Source: Pseudomonas sp. JUb42 (lineage in GTDB: Bacteria > Pseudomonadota > Gammaproteobacteria > Pseudomonadales > Pseudomonadaceae). Taken from it: 64,000 bases of DNA. The number at the start of each line of letters is the position of its first letter. The first letter of the stretch is position 1. The stretch is taken from the NCBI RefSeq assembly GCF_024807945.1, contig NZ_JANUFD010000002.1:186001-250000 (forward strand), written 5' to 3'. The notes beneath the pieces were generated by a model, which worked only from the letters and a program-made list of their open reading frames with translations, was not told where the DNA came from and made no database searches. A program made the position numbers and the translations under genes. Positions 55,356 through 64,000 of the stretch are shown here, piece by piece.

Positions 55356-57128
55356 TTAGTAGGTCCGAATTTTCGGTTCAAACGCCGGTACAGTCTTCGG
55401 CGCAAAGTTGACTGCACGTTTGGTAACCCGCTTCTCGCCTGGGAAGTACAGGGTGTGGCACAGCCAGTTTTCATCGTCACGATCTTCGAAGTCTTCGCGA
55501 GCGTGAGCGCCGCGGGACTCTTTGCGCACTTCTGCAGCAACGGCAGTGGCTTCGGCGACTTCCAGCAGGTTCTGCAACTCCAGCGCTTCGATACGCGCGG
55601 TGTTGAAACCCTGGGACTTGTCGTTGATCTTGACGTTTGCAATGCGAACGCGCAGGTCGGCCAGTTGAGCGATACCTTTCTGCATGTATTCGCCGGTACG
55701 GAACACACCGAAGTAGTTCTGCATGCAGTTTTGCAGCTCGCGACGCAGGCTGGCGACGTCTTCGCCTTCGGTGCGCTCGTTGAGGCTGTTGAGACGGCTC
55801 AGGGCAGCTTCGATGTCGGTGTTGCTGGCCTCAGCGTATTCAACGCCGTCGGTCAGGGCTTTTTCCAGGTGCAGGCCGGCAGCGCGACCGAATACCACCA
55901 GGTCGAGCAGCGAGTTGCCGCCCAGACGGTTGGCACCGTGAACCGATACGCAGGCCACTTCACCTACCGCGAACAGACCAGGGATGATCTGGTCAACGCC
56001 GTTGGCGTCCTGAGTCATGGCCTGGCCGTGGATGTTGGTGGCTACGCCGCCCATCATGTAGTGGCAGGTTGGAACTACAGGGACTGGCGCGACAACCGGG
56101 TCAACGTGAGCGAATGTTTTGGACAGTTCGCAGATGCCTGGCAGACGGCTGTGCAGTACTTCTTCGCCCAGGTGATCGAGCTTCAGCATTACGTGGTCGC
56201 CGTTAGGACCGCAACCGTTGCCGGCGATGATTTCTTTAACCATCGAACGGGCAACAACGTCGCGACCTGCGAGGTCTTTCGCGTTCGGAGCATAACGCTC
56301 CATGAAACGCTCGCCGTGCTTGTTGATCAGGTAACCGCCTTCACCGCGGCAGCCTTCGGTAACCAGTACACCTGCGCCGGCGATGCCAGTCGGGTGGAAC
56401 TGCCACATTTCGATGTCCTGTACAGGTACACCGGCACGCAGCGCCATGCCGATACCGTCACCGGTATTGATCAGGGCGTTGGTGGTGGAGGCATAGATAC
56501 GGCCCGCGCCGCCGGTTGCCAGTACAGTGGCCTTGGCCTTGATGTACATGGTTTCGCCGGTTTCGATGCAGATCGCGATCACGCCAACGAATGCGCCGTC
56601 CTGGTTCTTCACCAGATCAACTGCGTAGTACTCGTTGAGGAAGGTGGTGCCTGCCTTCAGGTTGCCCTGGTACAGGGTGTGCAGCAGCGCGTGACCGGTA
56701 CGGTCGGATGCCGCGCAGGTACGTGCAGCCTGACCGCCCTTACCGAAGTCCTTGGACTGACCACCGAACGGACGCTGGTAGATGCGACCGGTTTCGGTAC
56801 GCGAGAACGGCAGACCCATGTGATCCAGTTCGAAGACCGCAGCCGGGCCTTCCTGACACATGTATTCGATAGCGTCCTGGTCGCCGATGTAGTCGGAACC
56901 CTTGACGGTATCGTACATGTGCCAGCGCCAGTCATCGTTCGGATCTGCCGAAGCGATGGCGCAGGTGATGCCACCCTGGGCCGATACGGTGTGGGAACGG
57001 GTCGGGAACACCTTGGTGACTACGGCAGTCTTGTGGCCGCCTTCAGCCAGTTGCAGTGCTGCACGCATGCCAGCGCCGCCGCCGCCAATGATGATGGCGT
57101 CGAATGAAAGTGTATTTATGCTAGACAT
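55356..57128 (-). CDS. sdhA: Succinate dehydrogenase flavoprotein subunit
   Basis: A 590-residue subunit. FAD is bound by [14 protein letters not shown] and covalently by the His in [11 protein letters not shown] (near 46). [20 protein letters not shown] and the substrate site [18 protein letters not shown] are conserved. It oxidises succinate to fumarate. Three nt separate it from sdhD. Confidence 0.98.
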   Translation of the reverse strand: MSSINTLSFDAIIIGGGGAGMRAALQLAEGGHKTAVVTKVFPTRSHTVSAQGGITCAIASADPNDDWRWHMYDTVKGSDYIGDQDAIEYMCQEGPAAVFELDHMGLPFSRTETGRIYQRPFGGQSKDFGKGGQAARTCAASDRTGHALLHTLYQGNLKAGTTFLNEYYAVDLVKNQDGAFVGVIAICIETGETMYIKAKATVLATGGAGRIYASTTNALINTGDGIGMALRAGVPVQDIEMWQFHPTGIAGAGVLVTEGCRGEGGYLINKHGERFMERYAPNAKDLAGRDVVARSMVKEIIAGNGCGPNGDHVMLKLDHLGEEVLHSRLPGICELSKTFAHVDPVVAPVPVVPTCHYMMGGVATNIHGQAMTQDANGVDQIIPGLFAVGEVACVSVHGANRLGGNSLLDLVVFGRAAGLHLEKALTDGVEYAEASNTDIEAALSRLNSLNERTEGEDVASLRRELQNCMQNYFGVFRTGEYMQKGIAQLADLRVRIANVKINDKSQGFNTARIEALELQNLLEVAEATAVAAEVRKESRGAHAREDFEDRDDENWLCHTLYFPGEKRVTKRAVNFAPKTVPAFEPKIRTY

Positions 57129-57131
57129 GAA

Positions 57132-57500
57132 TCAGATACCCCAAAGAATCTGCACACCCCAGACGAAGTAAGCGAACATCGCAACGCCGCAAACAGCCTG
57201 GAACAGGAAACGCACAGCAGTCGCAGACTTGCCCAGCGCCATCGGCGTCAGGTAGTCAGTCGCGATGGTCCACATGCCGACCCAGGCGTGAGCGCCCAGA
57301 GCGACCAGAGCCAGCAGGCTGAAGATGCGCATTGCAGTATGGGAGTACAGGCCGTGCCACTGGGCATAGTCGATGCCAGGGTGCGCGACCACGTATCCGA
57401 TCAGGAAAATGAAATAAGCCGCGAGCACGACAGCGGAGACGCGTTGCGCCATCCAGTCGTAGAGGCCCGAACGCGAGAGGTTCGTAACGCTGGTTACCAT
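57132..57500 (-). CDS. sdhD: Succinate dehydrogenase membrane anchor SdhD
   Basis: A 122-residue protein with three membrane helices. I start at ATG 57500 (MVTSVTNLSRSGLYDWMAQRV) with GGAG 7 nt upstream. The helix-I Arg/Ser quinone-site region and the YAQWHGL and HAWVGMWTIATDYL segments are typical. It overlaps the end of sdhC by 7 nt. Confidence 0.96.
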   Translation of the reverse strand: MVTSVTNLSRSGLYDWMAQRVSAVVLAAYFIFLIGYVVAHPGIDYAQWHGLYSHTAMRIFSLLALVALGAHAWVGMWTIATDYLTPMALGKSATAVRFLFQAVCGVAMFAYFVWGVQILWGI

Positions 57501-57880
57501 ATCCAAACTCCTGCCAGAACGATCAGCACCAGGGAAACGGCGATGATGATTTTCGAGCCCAGTCGTCCGCCTTCCAGCGTCTCACCGACACCCGCATCCA
57601 TGATCAAGTGACGAATGCCCGCCACCAGGTGATACAGCAAGGAGGACAGGAGACCCCACACAACGAACTTGGCCAGAGGGCTGGTCAAGCATGCCTTCAC
57701 CTCGCCGAAACCTTCCTCGGAACCCAGCGACTTGCTCAATGCGTAAAGCATGATGGCAAGGCCCAGGAAGAGAATGATGCCGGAGACGCGATGAAGAAAT
57801 GACGTTACGCCGGTGATGGGGAGTTTGATGGTCCTTAGGTCTAGGTTTACAGGTCGTTGGCTTTTCACGGCTTTTTTCAC
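57494..57880 (-). CDS. sdhC: Succinate dehydrogenase cytochrome b556 subunit
   Basis: A 128-residue membrane anchor with a GTG start at 57880. SQRPVNLDLRTIKLPITGVT and SFLHRVSGIILF near 27-38 are the family start, and HLVAGIRHLIMDAG carries the heme-ligand His. It begins the sdhCDAB operon, about 115 nt downstream of the predicted transcription start. Confidence 0.96.
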   Translation of the reverse strand: MKKAVKSQRPVNLDLRTIKLPITGVTSFLHRVSGIILFLGLAIMLYALSKSLGSEEGFGEVKACLTSPLAKFVVWGLLSSLLYHLVAGIRHLIMDAGVGETLEGGRLGSKIIIAVSLVLIVLAGVWIW

Positions 57881-58001
57881 ACTGAAGAGCCCCTAACAAT
57901 CAGGGCAAGTTGTTGGGAAGTGCACTGGTCAGGTACCCACCACCCAGGGAGTGACGACCCCCAGTAAAACAGGCCCAAAAGCCACTGGCGGTCGGACGGC
58001 G

Positions 58002-58030
58002 AGTATAGACAGTTAGCCAACTAATGACAA
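58002..58030 (-). promoter_or_regulatory. Sigma-70-type promoter of sdhCDAB
   Basis: On the minus strand TTGTCA, a 17-nt spacer and TATACT: five of six matches at both -35 and -10. The predicted leader before sdhC is about 115 nt. Confidence 0.75.
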
Positions 58031-58144
58031 CGCGCAGGCCTCCCCCTAATAGCGGATTGCATTAGCGGGACAAAAGGCGTAAATGGCAGGGAAATTCGAC
58101 AAAAACAGGGCTTCAAAGCCTTCTGTAGCAAGACTTTAAGCAAA

Positions 58145-58172
58145 TTGACTTTAGGATTTATCTCACTATAGT
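58145..58172 (+). promoter_or_regulatory. Sigma-70-type promoter of gltA
   Basis: TTGACT, a 16-nt spacer and TATAGT: five of six matches at both elements. The predicted leader before gltA is about 50 nt. Confidence 0.75.
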
Positions 58173-58230
58173 GATGCGGGCCCTGCGTGGGGGGTCTGTC
58201 TGATGATTTGAAGCATAAATAGGAGGCCAT

Positions 58231-59520
58231 ATGGCTGACAAAAAAGCGCAGTTGATCATCGAGGGCGCTGCCCCCGTCGAGCTGCCCATTCTGACCGGCA
58301 CCGTAGGTCCCGACGTAATTGACGTACGCGGTCTTACCGCCACCGGCCGCTTCACATTCGACCCTGGTTTCATGTCGACCGCCTCTTGCGAGTCGAAGAT
58401 CACCTACATCGATGGTGACAAAGGCATCCTGCTGCATCGCGGCTACCCGATCGAACAGCTGGCTGACCAGTCCGACTACCTGGAAACCTGCTACCTGCTG
58501 CTCAATGGCGAACTGCCAAACGCCGAGCAGAAGGCACAATTCGTCGTCACCGTGAAAAACCACACCATGGTGCACGAGCAGTTGAAGACTTTCTTCAACG
58601 GTTTCCGTCGCGACGCCCACCCGATGGCCGTCATGTGCGGTGTTGTAGGCGCCCTGTCGGCGTTCTACCACGACTCGCTGGACATCAATAACCCGCAGCA
58701 CCGCGAAATCTCCGCGATCCGCCTGGTCGCCAAGATGCCGACCCTGGCCGCGATGGTCTACAAGTACTCCATGGGCCAGCCCATGATGTACCCACGCAAC
58801 GACCTGAGCTACGCCGAGAACTTCCTGCACATGATGTTCAACACCCCGTGCGAGATCAAACCGATCAGCCCGGTACTGGCCAGCGCGATGGACAAGATCT
58901 TCATCCTCCACGCCGACCACGAACAGAACGCCTCGACGTCCACCGTGCGCATGGCGGGCTCCTCGGGTGCCAACCCGTTCGCCTGTATCGCAGCCGGCAT
59001 CGCCGCGCTGTGGGGCCCGGCACACGGCGGCGCCAACGAAGCCGTACTGACCATGCTCGATGAAATCGGTGATGTCTCCAACATCGACAAGTTCATCGCC
59101 AAGGCCAAGGACAAGAACGATCCGTTCAAGCTCATGGGCTTCGGTCACCGCGTTTACAAAAACCGCGACCCACGCGCCACGGTGATGAAGCAGACCTGCG
59201 ACGAAGTCCTGCGCGAGCTTGGCATCAACAACGATCCGCAGCTGGAACTGGCCATGCGCCTGGAAGAGATCGCCCTGACCGATCCTTACTTCATCGAGCG
59301 CTCGCTGTACCCGAACGTCGACTTCTACTCGGGGATCATCCTCAAGGCGATCGGCATTCCAACCAGCATGTTCACTGTGATCTTCGCCCTGGCGCGGACC
59401 GTCGGCTGGATCTCGCACTGGAAGGAAATGCTCTCCAGCCCGTACAAGATTGGCCGTCCACGCCAGCTGTACACCGGCTACGAGCCTCGCGACATCGTGC
59501 CACTCGACAAGCGCAAATAA
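58231..59520 (+). CDS. gltA: Citrate synthase (type II)
   Basis: A 429-residue enzyme with TAGGAGG before the [16 protein letters not shown] carries one catalytic His, [14 protein letters not shown] the second, and NVDFYSG the Asp. Length and sequence fit the hexameric, NADH-sensitive type of Gram-negatives. It condenses oxaloacetate and acetyl-CoA. It diverges from sdhCDAB and ends in a strong terminator. Confidence 0.98.
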   Translation: MADKKAQLIIEGAAPVELPILTGTVGPDVIDVRGLTATGRFTFDPGFMSTASCESKITYIDGDKGILLHRGYPIEQLADQSDYLETCYLLLNGELPNAEQKAQFVVTVKNHTMVHEQLKTFFNGFRRDAHPMAVMCGVVGALSAFYHDSLDINNPQHREISAIRLVAKMPTLAAMVYKYSMGQPMMYPRNDLSYAENFLHMMFNTPCEIKPISPVLASAMDKIFILHADHEQNASTSTVRMAGSSGANPFACIAAGIAALWGPAHGGANEAVLTMLDEIGDVSNIDKFIAKAKDKNDPFKLMGFGHRVYKNRDPRATVMKQTCDEVLRELGINNDPQLELAMRLEEIALTDPYFIERSLYPNVDFYSGIILKAIGIPTSMFTVIFALARTVGWISHWKEMLSSPYKIGRPRQLYTGYEPRDIVPLDKRK

Positions 59521-59534
59521 GCGACTCGAACGCA

Positions 59535-59566
59535 CAAAAAAGGCTGCCGATTGGCAGCCTTTTTTA
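59535..59566. terminator. Terminator after gltA
   Basis: AAAAAAGGCTGCC-GATT-GGCAGCCTTTTTT: perfect arms with A- and T-runs on both sides, so it can work in both directions. Confidence 0.95.
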
Positions 59567-59581
59567 TTGCCGGCCCCTCGC

Positions 59582-59665
59582 TGGAGCGAGGCTTGCCCGC
59601 GAACCGAGTCAGGCGATAGTCAGTCACACCTAGTCGAGACTTTCGCGGGCAAGCCTCGCTCCAAC
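59582..59665. repeat. REP-like inverted pair, GGAGCGAGGCTTGC type
   Basis: TGGAGCGAGGCTTGCCCGCGAA faces TTCGCGGGCAAGCCTCGCTCCA with perfect complementarity. It is the same family as 28709-28797. Confidence 0.88.
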
Positions 59666-59697
59666 ACAGGTATTTCCTGCCACACCTCTGCCCAACC

Positions 59698-60303
59698 CTA
59701 CTTCTCAGCCACTTCCTTCAACGCCTTCAAGGTATTGAACGGGGCATCGACAACGAACTTGTTGGCCAGCCACGACGGCACGCTACCGCCCGGCTCGGTG
59801 TGCACCTGATAGGTCACAGCAGTCTGGTTCGGCCCCTTGGGCACGAACTTCCAGAAGCCATCCACGGCTGCTACGCGCACGAAGCCGGACTCTTCAGGAA
59901 TGTACTTGGGCTGCCCTTCCAGCTTGCGCGTCAGGCTGCCATCAGCACCGTTGACACTGGTCACCAAAAGCACCGAATCCCGCGGGGTGACCGGCCATGG
60001 CGTGTTGAACTGGGTGTAGGTCCAGACCTGATCACCCTCGCGCTTGAGCGCCTTCTGGCTCTTGCACTCGTGAATCCACTTGCAGGCGCCCGCCACATCC
60101 TCCTGGAAGCTGCGGACCTTGGCCATGCTGGCGTTGATCACTGTCTCACCGCGATAGGCCTTGTACTTGGAACCGGCCACATCACTCAGAGAAACCTTGA
60201 TCCCGTCTTCGTCCTTGGCCACCTGCCAGTCTTCGGCCTGAGCCACCCCAGCCACCAATACAGTCAGACCGCAGGCCAGCGCTATTCGATGCAGCGAACT
60301 CAT
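59698..60303 (-). CDS. START-domain lipid-binding-like secreted protein
   Basis: A 201-residue protein from ATG 60303 with AAGGAA upstream. A signal peptide (1-22, ALACGLTVLVAGVAQA-ED) precedes one domain of START/polyketide-cyclase type (WQVAKDEDGIKVSLSDVAGS, NTPWPVTPRDSVLL, GFWKFVPKGPNQTAVTYQVH, VDAPFNTLKALKE). Such domains hold hydrophobic ligands. Two Cys (CKWIHECKS) could form a disulfide in the periplasm. Single gene. Confidence 0.88.
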   Translation of the reverse strand: MSSLHRIALACGLTVLVAGVAQAEDWQVAKDEDGIKVSLSDVAGSKYKAYRGETVINASMAKVRSFQEDVAGACKWIHECKSQKALKREGDQVWTYTQFNTPWPVTPRDSVLLVTSVNGADGSLTRKLEGQPKYIPEESGFVRVAAVDGFWKFVPKGPNQTAVTYQVHTEPGGSVPSWLANKFVVDAPFNTLKALKEVAEK

Positions 60304-60359
60304 TGTTGTATTCCTTATTGTCGAAGTTCCAGCCAATCAATTCCGCCGAAATATGTTTT

Positions 60360-60617
60360 TCAGGCAACTGCCGTGGCCTTCTCCCACCAACCGATCAAAC
60401 GAATGGCATCCGCCTGATTGCTGCCACAGACATCCTCGGCCGCGACAAAGCGCCCGCAGACCGCCGGGCGCTCGGGCTTGCCGAACAGATTGCACAGCAG
60501 TTCGACCGACAGATGCAGGCAACGTTCTCCGGCGGGCTTGCCATTTGGCATGCCGGGAATGGGCGAAGTGATGGAGGGCGCGATGCAGCAGGCACCACAT
60601 CCCGAACGGCAGTCCAT
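60360..60617 (-). CDS. YkgJ-type cysteine cluster protein
   Basis: An 85-residue protein from ATG 60617 with AAGG upstream. The early CRSGCGACC motif (Cys 3, 7, 10, 11), then GERCLHL and RPAVCGRF, is the CxxxCxxCC pattern of YkgJ-family proteins, proposed to bind zinc or an iron-sulfur centre. Cytoplasmic. It lies between the START-domain gene and a lipoprotein gene on the same strand, with no clear functional tie. Confidence 0.88.
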   Translation of the reverse strand: MDCRSGCGACCIAPSITSPIPGMPNGKPAGERCLHLSVELLCNLFGKPERPAVCGRFVAAEDVCGSNQADAIRLIGWWEKATAVA

Positions 60618-60707
60618 GAGACACAAACCTTCATTGAAAAAGACGAGACGCAGGATATTACCCGCTAAAACGGCCGTTTGAAAACAGCACGATGAACTGC
60701 ACAGGCT

Positions 60708-61415
60708 TTACTGCTTGAACTTGAAATCCAGCGCTGCACCTTCGATCTCATGCCGATCATTGTTACGCATCTGCAGCTGCATCTCATTGCTCAACAAGCG
60801 GCCATTGAGCTGGAACGCCTCTTTGTCGCTGGCGTCCTTGGTGCTGAACATCGGCGGCAGGATCGGCTTGTGCGGCGCCGTAATGACCCCTTTGGGCGGG
60901 GTCATCTGCTGCACCAGTTCCGGTGGCAGGCTCAGGTCCAGCTTGGGCTGGCTCAGGCGCGTGTCCTTGACCACTTCCCTGGCGGGCTTGCTTTTGTTGA
61001 CCACGGGCTCACGCTTGAGCGTCGCCGTAGAGGCTTGTGACGTGGCCTTGGGAGCTGGCAACTTCAGCGCATCAGCCTTGACCTGGGCTTCCTTGATCGG
61101 CGAAGCCTTGACCGGCGCAGACTTGGCAGCCACTACCGGGACTACAGGCACATTGGGCTTGAGCTCATGCACGGGAGCCTGGTCCTCTACGGTAGGCGCC
61201 ACCTTGGCCACCGGCGTCTGCTCCACCTCAGCCTCGACCACGGGTGCCACAGCAACGGGCGGCAGCGCCTGCACAGGAGCCGCAGGCGCCTCGGCAGCGG
61301 CCTGGGGCGCGCTTGCGGGGGTTTCGGTCTTGGGCTTGGGCACAGGCGGCTGCTGAGCATCACAGGCGCTCAGCAGGGCAATGATCAACAATCCGGCAAA
61401 ACGGGAAACATTCAT
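60708..61415 (-). CDS. Pro/Ala/Val-rich lipoprotein
   Basis: A 235-residue protein from ATG 61415. The signal peptide ends in the lipobox LLSAC (Cys near 18), followed by DAQ. Residues 25-170 are low-complexity Pro/Ala/Val/Lys, an extended spacer of the kind that crosses periplasm or peptidoglycan. The C-terminal about 60 residues (LNGRLLSNEMQLQMRNNDR ... GAALDFKFKQ) look folded. Homologues are often mislabelled as translation initiation factor 2 because of composition. Function is unknown. Confidence 0.82.
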   Translation of the reverse strand: MNVSRFAGLLIIALLSACDAQQPPVPKPKTETPASAPQAAAEAPAAPVQALPPVAVAPVVEAEVEQTPVAKVAPTVEDQAPVHELKPNVPVVPVVAAKSAPVKASPIKEAQVKADALKLPAPKATSQASTATLKREPVVNKSKPAREVVKDTRLSQPKLDLSLPPELVQQMTPPKGVITAPHKPILPPMFSTKDASDKEAFQLNGRLLSNEMQLQMRNNDRHEIEGAALDFKFKQ

Positions 61416-61524
61416 AGGCAAAACTGACAACGGCAGAGGGCCATATGCTGGCCTGTTGAAGGCCAGCTGACAAGACGCAAAAAAACAACCTGCAAAGATA
61501 GTGACCGCGCCCCTGCGGATAAGA

Positions 61525-62964
61525 TCAATAAGCGTGCGCAGCCTCATGGCAAAGCTGCTTGGCCAGCATACCCAACGTCATCAACGCCCGGTCTGCCTCG
61601 CGATTCCACGGGATGCCGCAATTGAGGCGGATACAGTGGTTGAACTGCTCGGTATTACTGAAGATCAGCCCCGGCGCAATGCTGATGCCCTGCTCCAGCG
61701 CCCGCACATGCAGCTCCTGGGTATTGACCCGTCCCGGCAGGCTGACCCACAGGATAAAGCCGCCCAGCGGCCTGCTCATCTGCGTACCTTCGGGGAAATG
61801 CTGCTGCACACCCAACTGGAAGGCACTGAGATTTTTCCGATATTCCTGTCGGATAAAGCGCAGGTGCCGGTCGTAACCGCCATTTTCCAGGTAGGCCGCC
61901 ACCCCCATTTGAGTCACGCTGCAGGCAGAATGAGTCGTGAACGTCTGCAGGCGCTGGATATCCGCCTGATACTTGCCCGCAATCATCCAGCCGATACGCA
62001 CGCCGGGAGACAAGGTCTTGGTAAAGCTTGAGCAATAGATCACCCGGCCAAGGCGATCAAAGGACTTGAGCGACTTGGTACGACCCTGCTCGAACATCAG
62101 TTCGCCGTAGATATCATCTTCGACAATCTGGATATCGAAGTCTGAAGCCAGGCGCAGCAGGTGTTTCTGCCGCTCTTCGGGCATGGTGCTGCCCAGGGGA
62201 TTGCTCAGGCGCGAGGTGAGGACCAACGTCTTGATCGACCACTGGTTGGCCGCCAGTTGCAAGGCCTCCAGACTGATACCGGTGACCGGATCACTGGGGA
62301 TCTCGATAACCTTCAGGCCCAGCAAATCGGCCAGTTGCAGCAGGCCGTAATAGGTCGGCGACTCCGCTGCGATCAGGTCGCCCGGACGAGTCAGAACCCG
62401 CAGCGACATCTGCAGCGCATCGACGCAACCGTGGGTGATGACCACTTCGGACGGATCGACCACTACCCCGGCATCGCGCATGCGGATCGCGACCTGACGG
62501 CGCAACGGCTCAAAACCGGGGCTGAACATGTAGCTGAAGGCCCGCGGGCTCTGAAACCGGGTGACCTTGGCGATCTGCTGATGCAAGGCCCGCACCGGCA
62601 GGTAATCGACATGAGGCACAGCGGCGCCCAGGGGAAACACACCCTCGCGGCGGGATTCCACCAACACCTGCTGAATGATGCTGCTGCGGGTGACCAGGCC
62701 AGGCCGCTCGACCCGCGCAATATCGGGAGTCGGCGCCGTCAAGGCGGGCGTCTGGTGCACATAGTAGCCCGACTGCGGCCGCGCCCGGATCAATCCCTGG
62801 TCTTCCAGGTTGGCATAAGCCTGCAGCACTGTGGCATGACTGACGTTTAGCTGCGAACTCATCTTGCGCACCGAAGGCACGCGCTCGCCGGGCTGATAAA
62901 CACCCCGACGAATGTCCTCGGCCAACTGCTGAGAGATGCGTTGATAAAGCAAAAGATTAGTCAT
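61525..62964 (-). CDS. MocR-type regulator (GntR HTH fused to aminotransferase fold)
   Basis: A 479-residue protein. Residues 1-75 are a GntR winged helix (YQRISQQLAEDIRRGVYQPG, RVPSVRKMSSQLNVSHATV). The rest is a type I aminotransferase fold with SPTYYGLLQL, the Asp in VEDDIYGEL and the PLP Lys in SSFTKTLSPGVRIGWM. Such proteins sense PLP or amino compounds and regulate a nearby gene. No obvious enzyme target adjoins; the gene is monocistronic. Confidence 0.92.
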   Translation of the reverse strand: MTNLLLYQRISQQLAEDIRRGVYQPGERVPSVRKMSSQLNVSHATVLQAYANLEDQGLIRARPQSGYYVHQTPALTAPTPDIARVERPGLVTRSSIIQQVLVESRREGVFPLGAAVPHVDYLPVRALHQQIAKVTRFQSPRAFSYMFSPGFEPLRRQVAIRMRDAGVVVDPSEVVITHGCVDALQMSLRVLTRPGDLIAAESPTYYGLLQLADLLGLKVIEIPSDPVTGISLEALQLAANQWSIKTLVLTSRLSNPLGSTMPEERQKHLLRLASDFDIQIVEDDIYGELMFEQGRTKSLKSFDRLGRVIYCSSFTKTLSPGVRIGWMIAGKYQADIQRLQTFTTHSACSVTQMGVAAYLENGGYDRHLRFIRQEYRKNLSAFQLGVQQHFPEGTQMSRPLGGFILWVSLPGRVNTQELHVRALEQGISIAPGLIFSNTEQFNHCIRLNCGIPWNREADRALMTLGMLAKQLCHEAAHAY

Positions 62965-63135
62965 GACCCAGGCCTCGATCCTTGCCGACAGCAGGTTTCC
63001 AAAATGAAAACAGTCGTTAATTTACCTCAATAGTTTCGAAGTGTACTGGGACAGTTTGACGCAGGGCTAGCACTATTGCGCATTGCCAAAAAATAATTTA
63101 TGGCAAATATGCCAATATGCAGGGTGTTTACGCAT

Positions 63136-63174
63136 AAAAAATCCCGGCGTCGCTTCCGAGGCCGGGATTTTTTT
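63136..63174. terminator. Terminator after the OmpA-family gene
   Basis: AAAAATCCCGGC / GCCGGGATTTTT with a 12-nt loop, flanked by A- and T-runs. It follows the minus-strand gene ending at 63184. Confidence 0.9.
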
Positions 63175-63183
63175 GATTTTTTT

Positions 63184-63999
63184 TCAGCGAGCAGCGCCCA
63201 AGTGGCCTTTTTCGTCAGAAAAAACGATCTCGACCCGACGATTCATCGCCCGACCACGCTCGGAAGTGTTCGCCGCCACGGCAAAGTCATCGCCGTAACC
63301 CTGCACCTGAATACGCTTTTCAGCGATTCCCAGATCAGTCAGCACATCGGCGACGGCCTGAGCCCGATCCTTGGACAGTTGCAGGTTCTCGTCCTTGTCA
63401 CCGGTACTGTCGGTATAACCCTCGATACGCACGATGCGCGCCGGGTTGAGCTGAAGGAACTGCACCAGTTTCAGCACCGTGCGATTGGCCGATGTTTTCA
63501 GCTCGGCCTGACCGGTATCAAACAGCGTATCGCCGAGAGTCAGGACCAGGCCGCGATCGGTCTGGGTCGTGGCCAGGGCGACAATCTGGTCTTCCAGCCA
63601 CTGCCCCTGGCGCTGGGCACTGGCCAGTTTGGCTTCACGCAATGCCAGTTGCAGACGCTGACGCTCCAGTTCCTGTTTGGCCAGGGCTTCCTGATTGAGC
63701 AGCAGATGACTGTGCTCCCGGGCAATGGCACTGTAACGACTGCTCAGGTATGCGTAGTGACTGACATCCGTACTGCTGCCCAGGTAACCGGAAAGACGAT
63801 CAGCGCGGCTCAGCAGTTCACCGGCACGAATCACGTCCCGTGGCGCGCTGCGCAGCACATCAGGATCCTCCTTCACTTTCTGGAAATCGGCACCGGCCTG
63901 GCGCAAAGCCTGATCGCTGTCCTGACGCCCGGCGCAACCGTACAGTCCGGCCGAACCCAGCAATAAACACACACTGATTAAGCAAGGAACGCGATTCAT
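63184..63999 (-). CDS. OmpA-family lipoprotein with DUF4398-like N-terminus
   Basis: A 271-residue protein starting at ATG 63999. The signal peptide ends in the lipobox LYGC (Cys near 22). Residues about 30-130 form a helical, charged DUF4398-like region (SDQALRQAGADFQKVKEDPD, SRYSAIAREHSHLLLNQEAL). From about 150 the OmpA-like domain has LGDTLFDTGQAELK, RIVRIEGYTDSTGD and NRRVEIVF, which bind peptidoglycan. It would tie the outer membrane to the cell wall. A terminator follows. Confidence 0.93.
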   Translation of the reverse strand: MNRVPCLISVCLLLGSAGLYGCAGRQDSDQALRQAGADFQKVKEDPDVLRSAPRDVIRAGELLSRADRLSGYLGSSTDVSHYAYLSSRYSAIAREHSHLLLNQEALAKQELERQRLQLALREAKLASAQRQGQWLEDQIVALATTQTDRGLVLTLGDTLFDTGQAELKTSANRTVLKLVQFLQLNPARIVRIEGYTDSTGDKDENLQLSKDRAQAVADVLTDLGIAEKRIQVQGYGDDFAVAANTSERGRAMNRRVEIVFSDEKGHLGAAR

Positions 64000-64000
64000 T

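Larger units (their letters stand above)
57881..58230. other. Divergent sdhC-gltA control region
   Basis: A 350-bp region with a promoter for each direction (58002-58030 toward sdhC, 58145-58172 toward gltA). The two core promoters are about 115 bp apart, so one bound regulator could affect both, but no specific operator was recognised. Confidence 0.7.

Overview
The window reads as a chromosomal segment of a Pseudomonas of the fluorescens group. The reasons are the high-GC coding style, the gene order gltA / sdhCDAB-sucAB-lpdG-sucCD, the fabA-fabB pair next to a PA1611-type hybrid sensor kinase, and the many REP-like elements built on GTGGGAGCGAATTCATTCGCG or GGAGCGAGGCTTGC(T/C)CGCG. No database search was possible, so family names rest on motifs, gene order and recall.

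Region 1 (1-22.4 kb) is an accessory block of surface and toxin-like genes. A minus-strand operon encodes an Ig-like repeat protein followed by two tandem paralogues whose N-termini resemble the TULIP/P47 (Clostridium P-47, OrfX-cluster) family; the second runs off the window. Divergent from it lies a 1675-residue Rhs protein with an uncharacterised C-terminal tail. Then come a four-gene chaperone-usher fimbrial operon, a second Ig-repeat gene, a pertactin-like autotransporter and a third Ig-repeat gene. All three Ig-repeat transcription units carry the same 20-bp lux-box-like element (5231-5250, 17699-17718, 22526-22545). In each case a -10-like hexamer follows about 21 bp further on, so they look like one regulon. 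The first copy also faces the Rhs gene.

Region 2 (22.9-31.2 kb) holds a DUF6124-like small protein, an OmpR-type two-component system followed by a six-EF-hand protein, an AI-2E-type permease, a DUF4892 protein, two overlapping alpha/beta hydrolases and a hotdog thioesterase.

Region 3 (31.2-46.2 kb) is mostly core: sixA, a DUF4389 protein and gpsA; divergently a periplasmic-binding-like protein, a PA1611-like hybrid kinase and fabAB; then OsmC, pirin, dienelactone hydrolase, htpG (with a good sigma-32 promoter), a small lipoprotein, brnQ, and a protein with a GAD-like/Tdi1-type immunity N-terminus.

Region 4 (46.4-59.5 kb) is the TCA-cycle cluster, with gltA divergent from sdhC and clear sigma-70-type promoters for both. 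Region 5 (59.7-64 kb) carries a START-domain protein, a YkgJ-type cysteine-cluster protein, a proline/alanine-rich lipoprotein, a MocR-type regulator and an OmpA-family lipoprotein.

No tRNA, rRNA, CRISPR array, transposase or phage gene was recognised.
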